Positions 1 to 5,672 of a DNA stretch of 6,473 bases are shown here, in pieces. The DNA is taken from the NCBI GenBank assembly GCA_021781255.1, contig JAJXXG010000280.1, positions 1 through 6,473 on the forward strand, given 5' to 3'. This stretch comes from Acidobacteriota bacterium. GTDB taxonomy: Bacteria; Acidobacteriota; Terriglobia; Terriglobales; Acidobacteriaceae. The notes beneath the pieces are model-generated. The model had not been told where the DNA came from. It worked only from the letters and a program-made list of their open reading frames with translations, and searched no databases. The translations under genes and the position numbers were made by a program. Every line of letters starts with the position of its first letter. Position 1 is the first letter of the stretch.

Positions 1-593
1 TGGCGCCGCGGCGATCGCGGACGCGGTCGCTCTCTGAGACCGAGCTGCGTGCCTTCCTGCAGAAGTGCCGCACGGTGGAGCTGGGCCGGATGGGCTGGGC
101 CCTCGAGCTGCTCCTGCTGACCCTTGCGCGGAAGAGCGAGCTGCGCCTGGCCCGGTGGGAGCATATCGACTTTGCGAAGGCCCTCTGGGAGGTGCCGGCG
201 GAGATCTCGAAGACGGGCATGCCGCATCTTGTCTTTCTTGCGCCGCGGGCCGTCGAGCTGCTGCGCCGGCTTGAGGGTGCGGCCGGCCGCTCGGAGTACG
301 TCCTGCCCAAGCGGGACGCGCTCACCGAGCCGATCACGGCGTCTGCGCTCAACAAGGCGGTGGCGCGCACGCAGTGGGGAATCGCACCCTTTGCGCCGCA
401 CGACCTGCGCAGGACCGCGGCCACGCTCCTGAATGAACGGGGGTACAATCCCGACTGGATCGAGCGCGCGCTCAACCATGCGACGCCGGGCGTGCGCGGC
501 GTCTACAACCGCGCGAAGTATGCCGAAGAGCGCCGGCGCATGCTGGCCGAGTGGGCGGAGTACCTGGAAGGACTGGCTGGAGGGGGAGTTTAG
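1..593 (+). CDS. Tyrosine recombinase (P4-type integrase), 5' end outside window
   Basis: This is a site-specific DNA recombinase that would integrate and excise a mobile element through a covalent 3'-phosphotyrosine intermediate. The frame is open from base 3 to the TAG at 591-593 (196 residues visible) with no start at the left edge, so the N-terminal arm-binding and core-binding parts lie upstream. Counting from base 3, the catalytic set is complete: Arg43 (in LARKSEL), Lys70 (in ISKTG), His133-x2-Arg136 (HDLRRT), His159 (LNHA) and nucleophile Tyr168 (VYNRA). The tail after the tyrosine (EERRRMLAEWAEYLEGL) matches what I know of P4/DUF4102-type integrases, usually about 400 aa. A GTG at 75 is in frame, but starting there would lose the helix with LSETELRAF, so it is unlikely to be the true start. 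The gene abuts the next one. In P4-like islands the integrase usually reads away from the attachment tRNA, which would put the att site to the left and the cargo to the right. Confidence 0.93.
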   Translation, partial: APRRSRTRSLSETELRAFLQKCRTVELGRMGWALELLLLTLARKSELRLARWEHIDFAKALWEVPAEISKTGMPHLVFLAPRAVELLRRLEGAAGRSEYVLPKRDALTEPITASALNKAVARTQWGIAPFAPHDLRRTAATLLNERGYNPDWIERALNHATPGVRGVYNRAKYAEERRRMLAEWAEYLEGLAGGGV

Positions 594-1037
594 ATGCGAT
601 CAATCATGCTGTCGTGTTGCGTTTTAGGGCTGACCTTGGCGGCCGCTGGACAGCAGGCTCCGGCGTCCAGAGATGGGGGATTTTGGGTCAACGTTCCTGC
701 GCCTATCCCAACGCTCACTTGCAGCCTGGATGATGCTTCTTCGGAGGCGTATCTTGTTTTCAAAGATTGCGCGATGTCCGGGGGGATGACGCTGACCGGC
801 GCGGTGCAGGAAATGTATGACAAGTACCATACGGACGAAGTGGTGCAGAATTTTTCAGCGGCGTTCAGGGCGGACCCGAAGATGCTCAAAGAAGTGCAAT
901 CCTGCAATCGCCGCCGCTGGCCTTTAGGCGACCCGATTTGCTCCGGATATGCCCTGGGTATCGCGCGGTCGCTGATGCGGCTGCGTCCGGAGATCCTGCA
1001 TCCGCAGGGGCGTGCCGGCGGGAGGGGAAAACAATGA
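594..1037 (+). CDS. Small secreted protein of unknown function, low-GC cargo
   Basis: I do not recognise this 147-aa protein. Residues 1-24 look like a Sec signal peptide: MRS, a hydrophobic core (IMLSCCVLGLTLAAAG), then polar QQAPAS. The cysteines at 8-9 are too close to the N terminus to form a lipobox. The mature part has four cysteines (43, 59, 104, 116), an even number that suits two disulfides in an exported protein. The middle (about 65-100) looks helical and the end is basic. The start ATG directly follows the integrase stop (TAGATG) and has a strong ribosome site, GGAGGGGGAG at 579-588. The stop overlaps the ASCH gene start by ATGA, so all three genes are probably co-translated. Blocks of 60 bases counted by hand give about 52-58% GC here against about 73% in blocks of the flanking genes, which suggests separate acquisition. 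A role at the host envelope is possible but unsupported by homology. Confidence 0.7.
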   Translation: MRSIMLSCCVLGLTLAAAGQQAPASRDGGFWVNVPAPIPTLTCSLDDASSEAYLVFKDCAMSGGMTLTGAVQEMYDKYHTDEVVQNFSAAFRADPKMLKEVQSCNRRRWPLGDPICSGYALGIARSLMRLRPEILHPQGRAGGRGKQ

Positions 1038-1525
1038 AAGCGATCAGCCTGTGGCAGCCGTGGGCGACGGCCCTGTTTCTGCGCGACCCCGGGGGCAAGC
1101 GCATCAAGCCGGATGAGACGCGCTCCTGGCCGGTCGCCTACCGCGGGCCGATCGCGATCCACGCGGCGAAGGCAGTCCCCGTGCCCGGCATGGACTACAG
1201 CCTTGAGCTCGATGCCGTGCTGCGCACCCTCCTCGGAAAGACGACGGCGGACCTGCCCCGCGGGTGCATCCTGGGCTACGGGCAGGTGGTCGCCTGCGAT
1301 CGCGCGCCGAAGGTGCTAGCGCGCCGCTCGCGGGCGCAGGAGATGTGGGGCAACTATGACGAGCGCGACGGCAACGGAAGGCTGCGCTTCGCCTGGACGA
1401 TCGACCAGATGACCCCGCTCGTTTTCCCTGTCCCGTGGCGCGGCCAGCAGGGGCTGTTTGATGTGCCGGACTCGGTTCTCACGGCGGCGCGGGCGGCTGA
1501 GCGGAAGCGCTGGCCGGATGAGTAG
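1034..1525 (+). CDS. ASCH-domain protein (PUA-like fold)
   Basis: This 163-aa cytoplasmic protein has the hallmarks of the ASCH superfamily, a PUA-like beta-barrel linked to RNA or nucleotide binding; some characterised members are ribonucleases or N4-acetylcytidine amidohydrolases. The N terminus reads MKAISLWQPWATAL, followed by ETRSWP at 28-33, then RGPIAIHAAKA at 37-47, a beta strand GCILGYGQVVAC, and a C-terminal PVPWRGQQGLFDVP segment. This order is typical of ASCH proteins found in phages and genomic islands. The ATG at 1034 is chosen because the domain begins exactly there, GGAGG at 1021-1025 lies 8 bases upstream, and the start overlaps the preceding stop as ATGA. An upstream in-frame start at 938 would add 32 residues overlapping the preceding gene and is unlikely. 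Its substrate cannot be told from sequence; a role in RNA handling, defence or counter-defence is inference. Confidence 0.88.
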   Translation: MKAISLWQPWATALFLRDPGGKRIKPDETRSWPVAYRGPIAIHAAKAVPVPGMDYSLELDAVLRTLLGKTTADLPRGCILGYGQVVACDRAPKVLARRSRAQEMWGNYDERDGNGRLRFAWTIDQMTPLVFPVPWRGQQGLFDVPDSVLTAARAAERKRWPDE

Positions 1526-1552
1526 GGTGCCCGTATTGCACAGAAAAAAAGA

Positions 1553-1581
1553 TTGACGAGGGCCGATGATTGGACTATAGG
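1553..1581 (+). promoter_or_regulatory. Sigma70-type promoter
   Basis: The -35 element TTGACG (1553-1558) matches 5 of 6 consensus bases. The spacer is exactly 17 bases (1559-1575), and the -10 element TATAGG (1576-1581) matches TATAAT at 4 of 6, including the key TA at positions 1-2. An A-rich stretch just upstream (1541-1550) could act as an UP element. Transcription would start near 1588. It lies just after the ASCH stop and points at the small-gene cluster, so it probably drives the genes from 1810 onward. Confidence 0.65.
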
Positions 1582-1588
1582 TGTTTGC

Positions 1589-1617
1589 GGGGGGACTGAG
1601 GGGGAGGGGGCCTGAGG
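1589..1617 (+). other. G-rich tract at the predicted transcript start
   Basis: Guanine runs of 6, 5, 5 and 2 bases lie within 29 bases (1589-1594, 1600-1604, 1606-1610, 1616-1617) on the coding strand. With four runs of at least two Gs it could form a two-tier quadruplex; a three-tier one would need the fourth run to contribute more. It lies at or just after the predicted transcription start, so it could affect initiation, R-loop formation or leader structure. That effect is inference. Confidence 0.4.
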
Positions 1618-1669
1618 TGCAGCCCGTCCTTCTTGTCAGAGAGTCCCTGGTTGTTCTGCTGCTGCTTGA

Positions 1670-1684
1670 GGCGCCCCTGGCGCC
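1670..1684 (+). repeat. GGCGCC hairpin in the leader
   Basis: Two copies of the self-complementary hexamer GGCGCC (1670-1675 and 1679-1684) are separated by CCT, allowing a 6-bp GC-only stem with a 3-base loop. Equally, GGCGCCC is repeated directly. No U tract follows, so it is not an intrinsic terminator. It could be a leader structure or chance in GC-rich DNA. Confidence 0.35.
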
Positions 1685-1809
1685 CGTGAATCGCCACAAC
1701 TCACGCAACGCAGAAGCGGGCGACCAGGTCGAGGCGTGCCGGGCCGCGCACCGCGCCAGATGCCGGCCAAAGTAGGCATCCAAAACGCCGCCGAAGCCGC
1801 AGGTATCTC

Positions 1810-2115
1810 TTGAGTCAAGCGAAAACGAAGCGAAACGACCGCGTCTGTGTGCTGGTGCGAGGCCAGCAATGGGCTGCGCCGGCGCCAGGGTGCAGTTGCG
1901 CCAGCCGGATCCACGGGCATTGCTGCTACTGGAAGGCGCAGGAGATGGTCGAGAACGGCCTCGCCGAGTGGGTGCGCAGTATGTGGACGACGCCGAAAGG
2001 CAAGGAACGGACGCGCCTGGAGATGGCGATTCGGCTGCTGCAGAAGAAGCGCTGGGTGCCGACGCCCTCGCGCGACGCCCGCGGCACGATGAAGGTTGTG
2101 CAGTTGGTTTCCTAG
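1810..2115 (+). CDS. Small Cys/His-containing protein of unknown function
   Basis: I do not recognise this 101-aa protein. The N-terminal third is basic (KTKRNDR) with Cys13. A compact Cys/His patch follows at 28-39 (C28-x-C30, H35, H37, C38-C39, in GCSCASRIHGHCCYW) that could bind a metal. The rest is a basic, probably helical stretch (about 42-85) with many Trp, Lys and Arg residues. The start is taken as TTG at 1810 because no ATG or GTG lies upstream in frame before a stop and GCAGG (1799-1803) sits 6 bases ahead; the GTG codons at 1849 and 1855 are alternatives. Codon third positions are strongly G/C, as in a real gene. It is the first gene after the promoter at 1553 and ends in a TAGATG junction with the next gene. 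Nucleic-acid binding is a guess from composition. Confidence 0.65.
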   Translation: MSQAKTKRNDRVCVLVRGQQWAAPAPGCSCASRIHGHCCYWKAQEMVENGLAEWVRSMWTTPKGKERTRLEMAIRLLQKKRWVPTPSRDARGTMKVVQLVS

Positions 2116-2403
2116 ATGCTTGAGATTGACTCCTCGAAGGTTAAAGGCGAACCCGGGACCGGCTACGAAGCGCCGGATGGCAAGGGTCCGTTCGAATGCG
2201 CCAACTGCCGTTACTTCTCTGCAGGCGCGAGCACCTGCCGGCAGAGTACGATGACGCGGGTCTCGAAGCAGCCCAGGGAAAAAGACGGCCGGGTCCAGGT
2301 GGATCCGCACGGGTGCTGCGAGTACGTCGAGCGCAAGGGTTCGGCTCGCGAGGATGCCTTTCGCGCCGCTGCCGAGGCGCGGGATACCGGGGGCGGCGCG
2401 TGA
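2116..2403 (+). CDS. Small Cys-rich, possibly metal-binding protein
   Basis: This 95-aa protein has an ordered cysteine pattern: C28-x2-C31 (FECANCRYFS), then C41 after nine residues, then C67-C68 in a GCCEYV segment. Aromatic residues follow the first pair. The layout resembles small phage and island proteins of the C-x2-C-x-(F/Y)-F type, some compared with high-potential iron-sulfur folds, so zinc or an Fe-S cluster is plausible; the ligands are not proven. The flanks are charged and low-complexity, with an Ala/Arg/Glu-rich tail. The ATG directly abuts the upstream stop (TAGATG) without a good Shine-Dalgarno, which suggests re-initiation by terminating ribosomes. The stop overlaps the next gene as GTGA. 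Function unknown. Confidence 0.7.
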   Translation: MLEIDSSKVKGEPGTGYEAPDGKGPFECANCRYFSAGASTCRQSTMTRVSKQPREKDGRVQVDPHGCCEYVERKGSAREDAFRAAAEARDTGGGA

Positions 2404-2618
2404 GCAACGCATCGCCTCTCAGGTATCACCGCCGCGAAGAGTATTACTCCTGCGCGGGCTGCGGCGAGCAGATCGAGGTGCCCCACGCGCTGCAGGGGAT
2501 GCCCGAGAAGCTGCTGGAGTGGCTGGAAACGCAGGAGTCGGATCACCGCGGCTGTATTGAGTCACTCGTGCTGAGCTGGCCGCCGGGGGCGCATGGATCC
2601 GCGTATCGCACTGCGTAG
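2400..2618 (+). CDS. Small zinc-ribbon-like protein
   Basis: This predicted 72-aa protein starts at GTG 2400, which overlaps the preceding TGA as GTGA. The frame is open further upstream, but that part only overlaps the upstream gene, so the coupled GTG is preferred. Near the N terminus is YSCAGCGEQIEVP with C18-x2-C21, and later H49-x2-C52 (DHRGC): together a C2HC set suited to one zinc ion. Between them lies a probable helix with LLEWLE (38-43). Compact zinc-ribbon or treble-clef-like proteins of this size are common in phage genomes and are mostly uncharacterised. The gene ends inside the start of the next one (26-base overlap). Function unknown. Confidence 0.65.
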   Translation: MSNASPLRYHRREEYYSCAGCGEQIEVPHALQGMPEKLLEWLETQESDHRGCIESLVLSWPPGAHGSAYRTA

Positions 2619-3009
2619 ACAGCGGGCCCGGCGCCGGGAAATTCGGACCGACATCGCCAGGGCCGGGCGGAAGGAAGCGCAGCGGCGGTGGATTGCCCGG
2701 GTGGACCTCGATGCCATCCCGATGCCGGCATGGGCAGCGGAACGGCGGATCCCGGGGCTGACGTTTACGGAGAGCGCAGTCTGGCTGCGGCGGCGGGATG
2801 CGAAGTTTCTTTGCCGGCTGGATCGCGCGGCCGGCGGCTCGCCAGGCTACGCGGAGACGGAGATGCGGCGCTGCGGCGTCTGCCACCGGCCGCTGCTGGG
2901 CGAGGATGCGGTCTACCGGCGACGGCTCGATGAGTCGGCCGTGACGGGCCGCATGAAGAGCTGCGGAAGCGAATGCGCGGAAGCGTCGAAGGACGGGCGA
3001 TGGAGATGA
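2593..3009 (+). CDS. Basic protein with C-terminal paired-cysteine motif
   Basis: This 138-aa protein is unrecognised. Residues 4-36 are very rich in Arg and probably form a basic helix (IALRRQRARRREIR). A Pro/Trp-containing middle follows, then a C-terminal putative zinc site: C94-x2-C97 (RRCGVCHRPLLGEDAVY) and C124-x3-C128 (SCGSECAEAS). The two pairs, about 26 residues apart, fit a treble-clef or ribbon finger. A basic N terminus with a finger suggests nucleic-acid binding, but this is composition-based inference. The ATG at 2593 overlaps the upstream gene by 26 bases and has only a weak ribosome site, so coupling is likely. The stop at 3007-3009 overlaps one candidate start of the following secreted-protein gene. 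Confidence 0.65.
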   Translation: MDPRIALRRQRARRREIRTDIARAGRKEAQRRWIARVDLDAIPMPAWAAERRIPGLTFTESAVWLRRRDAKFLCRLDRAAGGSPGYAETEMRRCGVCHRPLLGEDAVYRRRLDESAVTGRMKSCGSECAEASKDGRWR

Positions 3010-3014
3010 GCATG
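2989..3014 (+). promoter_or_regulatory. Ribosome sites and alternative starts of the first tail-fibre-like gene
   Basis: Three ATGs are in frame here. ATG 3000 has AAGGA (2989-2993) 6 bases upstream. ATG 3006 overlaps the previous stop as ATGA. ATG 3012 has GGAG (3002-3005) 6 bases upstream. I favour 3012 because it gives the MRK start shared by the next two proteins and a clean signal peptide without acidic residues. A start at 3000 would add only MEMS. Confidence 0.5.
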
Positions 3015-4619
3015 CGCAAGATGGCGACGGGTCTGGCGAGGTGGGGCGTGGCGCTGCTGGGCCTCTGCTGCGCCCTGGCCGACGCGCAATTCACCGCGCC
3101 CTATGTCGCGCTCACCGGGACGATCTCCGGGGCCAACGGCATGCCCGCGCGCAACTACTCGCTACTCCTGCAGCCGACCCAGGTGATGTTTGTGGGCGGC
3201 ACCTCGGTGGTGGTGGCCGGCGCCAATTGCGCGACCGACGCCAACGGCCAGGTTGTGGGCACAGCCAACCCCCTCAGCGCGCCTGTGACCGCGGCGGTCT
3301 ACAACTCGGGCACAATGCTGCTGGGAAATTACTACGTCAAGATCACCTGGTACGACAGCTACGGGCACGAGACGCTGCCCAGCGTGGAGGCGGCGATCCA
3401 GCTGACCTCGAGCGGCTCGATTGTCATCTCGCCCCCGGTGGCCGGCGCGCCGTCGAACGCGGTCGGGATGGACGTCTATGTGGGCACGACGGTGGGCGGC
3501 GAAACCTACCAGGGCCAGACGACGTCGACGACGGCCAGCTTCACGCAGTCGGTGCCGATCGCGACGACGGGCCGGGTGCCTCCGATCCAGAACAACACCG
3601 TGTGCATCGCGGTGGCCAACGACGCGGCCTGGCCGATCGCGGGCTACAACGCCACGCTGAGCACGCCGAGCGGCAATATCATCTCCGGCTTTCCGCAGCA
3701 GTGGCAACTGCTGGGCCCAGGCTCGACCTACAACCTATCGAACGGCCTGCCGCTCTACAACGGTCGCGTGACTTATCCCGTGCCGCTCCTCACCCAGCCC
3801 TACAATCACAACGCTCAATCGATCTCCGGGCCGCTCTCGCTGACCGGGTACAACCTTTCCAACGTCGGCATGCTCGGCGTCGGGACAGCTCTGCCCGCCT
3901 GGGGCGTCGATGTCGAAGGCACCGGCACGGCGGGCGAGATCAGCGCGGCGACCGGGTATCTTTACAACGGCCTCGCGCCGCTGAATCATGTGCTCCTGGG
4001 CAACGGGACGGCATACGTCGACTCGGCGACGATTCCCTACTCGATTGTCACCGGCGGCCCCAGCGTCAACACGTATTACCAGTACGTGACGACCGGGAAA
4101 ACAGCTGGCTCCGCGTTGCCACAGCAGTCCTATCTGGCGGTGGGCGCGGGCACCGGCCTGACCGCGGTGAATGTGACCGACGTTTCGCCCAACGTGAGCC
4201 GCACGGTGCTCGACGTTAACGCCTACCCGAGCAACACGACAATTAACACCGACCCCTATGTGGTAATGACCGCGGCGGGCGGCACGGGCGGGCAGTTCGC
4301 CTGCTGGGATGGGACCACCGGCGGCATCAATGGCTCAACCGCGCCGTGCGCGAGCATGGGCACGGATACCTACTACCTGAACCAGACGGCCTGCACGCCT
4401 GCGACCTCGACGGACGCCGGGTGCTCGGCGACACAGACGATTTCGCAGCCGGACACGGGATATGAGGCGTTCATCCAGATGACCAGCTCAGGGGGCGCCT
4501 GGCTGCTGGCGACTGTGACAAGCAAGACGACGACCAGCATCGCCTATCAGGTGACCTGCACGTATAACTGCACGACGATGGGAACCGTCTCGGCGGACAT
4601 CCACGTGCATCACCCGTAA
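3012..4619 (+). CDS. Secreted tail-fibre-like beta-rich protein 1
   Basis: This 535-aa protein appears to be exported and built from modules seen in phage tail or baseplate appendage proteins. Residues 1-25 are a Sec signal peptide (MRK, hydrophobic core, cleavage after ADA before Gln26). About 30-100 forms a beta-rich segment with Ala/Gly/Asn. About 104-170 resembles an Fn3-like appendage domain (YYVKITWYDSYGHETLPS, later VGMDVYVGTTVGGETYQG). Residues 223-262 hold FPQQWQLLGPGSTYNLSNG. Residues 288-338 (LGVGTALPAWGVDVEGTG, ISAATGYLYNG, LLGNGTAYVDS) recall the linker before endosialidase-chaperone (S74) domains, but no S74 domain is present. About 398-535 is a further beta module ending HVHHP. 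The mature part has eight cysteines (73, 198, 431, 446, 461, 471, 516, 520), compatible with disulfides. No enzyme motif is visible. A soluble adhesin, a surface appendage or a true tail component are all possible; family impressions are from memory. Confidence 0.72.
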   Translation: MRKMATGLARWGVALLGLCCALADAQFTAPYVALTGTISGANGMPARNYSLLLQPTQVMFVGGTSVVVAGANCATDANGQVVGTANPLSAPVTAAVYNSGTMLLGNYYVKITWYDSYGHETLPSVEAAIQLTSSGSIVISPPVAGAPSNAVGMDVYVGTTVGGETYQGQTTSTTASFTQSVPIATTGRVPPIQNNTVCIAVANDAAWPIAGYNATLSTPSGNIISGFPQQWQLLGPGSTYNLSNGLPLYNGRVTYPVPLLTQPYNHNAQSISGPLSLTGYNLSNVGMLGVGTALPAWGVDVEGTGTAGEISAATGYLYNGLAPLNHVLLGNGTAYVDSATIPYSIVTGGPSVNTYYQYVTTGKTAGSALPQQSYLAVGAGTGLTAVNVTDVSPNVSRTVLDVNAYPSNTTINTDPYVVMTAAGGTGGQFACWDGTTGGINGSTAPCASMGTDTYYLNQTACTPATSTDAGCSATQTISQPDTGYEAFIQMTSSGGAWLLATVTSKTTTSIAYQVTCTYNCTTMGTVSADIHVHHP

Positions 4620-4708
4620 ATGTTTCGCCGCGGCCTGCTGCGCACGCGCGCTGCAGCGACTCAACCTTCAGCCGCGGGCGCCGGGACGGCGTCCGCAGGA
4701 GATCTACC
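4620..4708 (+). other. Short spacer with hairpin and ribosome site
   Basis: These 89 GC-rich bases separate the first two secreted-protein genes. An inverted repeat (4635-4643 with 4648-4656, 8 of 9 pairs, 4-base loop) could fold in RNA, but no U run follows, so it is probably not a terminator. AGGAG at 4697-4701 lies 7 bases before the ATG at 4709 and is a good ribosome site. No promoter is visible, so the downstream genes probably depend on upstream transcription. Confidence 0.5.
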
Positions 4709-5668
4709 ATGCGCAAGTTTTACGCGAGTCTCGTAACTCTGGTCTTTGTTTGCCTGGCAGCCATGGCGAGTCTGACCGCCTCGGCACAGGGGACCGTCCC
4801 GCCCGGCATCGTCTGGGCGGAGCAGTTCAATAACTGGTCGATCCAGTCGCAGGGTGCGAATCAGTTCACCTTTGCGCAGACCAACAACTGCCAGAGCTTC
4901 CCTCTGGCGAATGCCGTCCCGCCCTACTTCGTGTTCGGGACTGGGGGAACCTTCGGGTACTACCCGATCTTCATTCAGGACGCGAACCCGTCGAACTCGG
5001 AAATCGTGACGCCGACGTCGATCTCGCGCGCCTCGGGGTCCTGCGGCTTTTCAGCTTCGCCGGCCAACAGTCACACCAGCTTCACCGTGATGAGCGGCAC
5101 TGCGGGCCTCCAGGATGCGGTGGGCACGCTGGCGCAGGGCGGCCTGGTGGGCGTGGTGGGCATCGACCGCTTCTTCTACAACCTGGTCGCCGGCCTGCCC
5201 GGCTCCCAGACGGTGGGCAAGCTGATCCACAACCTCAAGGGGGCCTCCGGTGTGCAGGTTGTGGACACGACCACCAGCCCGTGGACGTACTACGCCTGGA
5301 ACGGCACCAACTACTTCGCGAACGGCGGCGGGACCCCGGTGGCCGCGCTGAGCACGGGCGCCGGCACCTCGCCGACGGGCCCGGCGATCGCGGGCAATGG
5401 CGCAACCGGCACAGTCACGCTGACGGCCGGCACGACGCCGACGGCCTCGGCCACGATCTTCACGCTGACCTATCCCAGCGGCACCACGTCGACCGGCTTT
5501 AATCACCAGCCTACCTGCACGATCGCGAGCGTGGGTGCCAATGCCTACACGGTAGGGACGGTGACCTACTCCGGTTCCGCTTCTGCCGGCTTCGTGGTGA
5601 CGGTGCCGGCGACGGCCACGGCACTGACCGCCGCGACCGCGTACTCCTTCAGCTACAGCTGCCAATAA
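4709..5668 (+). CDS. Secreted tail-fibre-like beta-rich protein 2
   Basis: This is a 319-aa exported protein. Residues 1-26 form a Sec signal peptide (MRKFYASLV, hydrophobic core, cleavage after ASA before QG). About 30-130 is a first module with Cys61 and Cys112 and the segment FIQDANPSNSEIVTPTSIS. About 130-205 has SGTAGLQDAVGTLAQGG, which weakly recalls the opening of beta-helix tail proteins, and ends in an aromatic stretch (SPWTYYAWNGTNYF). After a Gly/Thr/Ala linker, about 213-319 is an immunoglobulin-like or jelly-roll-like Thr/Ala-rich module with Cys270 and Cys318, ending in SYSCQ. I associate this C-terminal pattern with phage tail and virion-appendage proteins, from memory. Each module has its own cysteine pair, which suits two domains with one disulfide each. 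No catalytic motif is seen. ATG 4709 is supported by AGGAG at 4697-4701. Only four bases separate the stop from the next gene. Confidence 0.72.
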   Translation: MRKFYASLVTLVFVCLAAMASLTASAQGTVPPGIVWAEQFNNWSIQSQGANQFTFAQTNNCQSFPLANAVPPYFVFGTGGTFGYYPIFIQDANPSNSEIVTPTSISRASGSCGFSASPANSHTSFTVMSGTAGLQDAVGTLAQGGLVGVVGIDRFFYNLVAGLPGSQTVGKLIHNLKGASGVQVVDTTTSPWTYYAWNGTNYFANGGGTPVAALSTGAGTSPTGPAIAGNGATGTVTLTAGTTPTASATIFTLTYPSGTTSTGFNHQPTCTIASVGANAYTVGTVTYSGSASAGFVVTVPATATALTAATAYSFSYSCQ

Positions 5669-5672
5669 GACG

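Larger units (their letters stand above)
1526..1809 (+). other. Intergenic leader between ASCH gene and Cys-rich cluster
   Basis: This 284-base gap is the largest non-coding stretch in the window. It begins with an A-rich run (1541-1550), then holds a consensus-like sigma70 promoter at 1553-1581, a G-rich tract at 1589-1617 and a GGCGCC hairpin at 1670-1684. Transcription from that promoter would give a leader of about 220 bases before the TTG start at 1810. I see no convincing terminator for the upstream operon: a short GTGC...GCAC pair sits before the A run, but there is no T run on the + strand. Frames across the gap are open in places but show no domain and no well-placed ribosome site. 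Confidence 0.6.

Noticed and set aside
594..670. Lipoprotein signal (cysteines 8-9) in the small secreted protein
   Set aside because: The cysteines fall before most of the hydrophobic core and are not preceded by a lipobox such as L-A-G. An ordinary Sec leader fits better.
590..1162. Antisense open frame (190 codons, minus strand) opposite the small secreted gene
   Set aside because: It crosses the well-supported int/594/ASCH junctions and has no recognisable domain or ribosome site.
1581..1775. Plus-strand frame of 64 codons starting with GTG at 1581
   Set aside because: Its GTG begins at the last base of the predicted -10 element, so the promoter's own transcript would not contain it. 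It has no domain, no ribosome site and an atypical residue mix.
1636..2412. Long antisense open frame (258 codons, minus strand) across the leader and two small genes
   Set aside because: It opposes two + strand frames with coupled junctions, ordered cysteine motifs and G/C-rich third positions. Its translation is Arg/Pro/Ala-rich low complexity with no domain, as expected for a mirror frame in GC-rich DNA.
3162..3707. Antisense open frame (181 codons, minus strand) inside the first secreted-protein gene
   Set aside because: The translation is Arg/His/Ala/Val low complexity with no domain, and it lies wholly within a convincing + strand gene.
3873..4026. S74 endosialidase-type chaperone in the first secreted protein
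   Set aside because: The linker-like GVGT...VDVEGTG pattern is there, but the following sequence lacks the S74 Ser/Lys catalytic context and its helical C-terminal region.
4635..4656. Hairpin as a transcription terminator
   Set aside because: The stem forms on paper (8 of 9 pairs), but no T run follows, and the closely spaced downstream genes have no promoter of their own.
4620..4736. 38-codon frame starting directly after the first secreted-protein stop (TAAATG)
   Set aside because: It overlaps the strong ribosome site and start of the next gene, is Arg/Ala-rich and shows no motif. The adjacency is likely chance.
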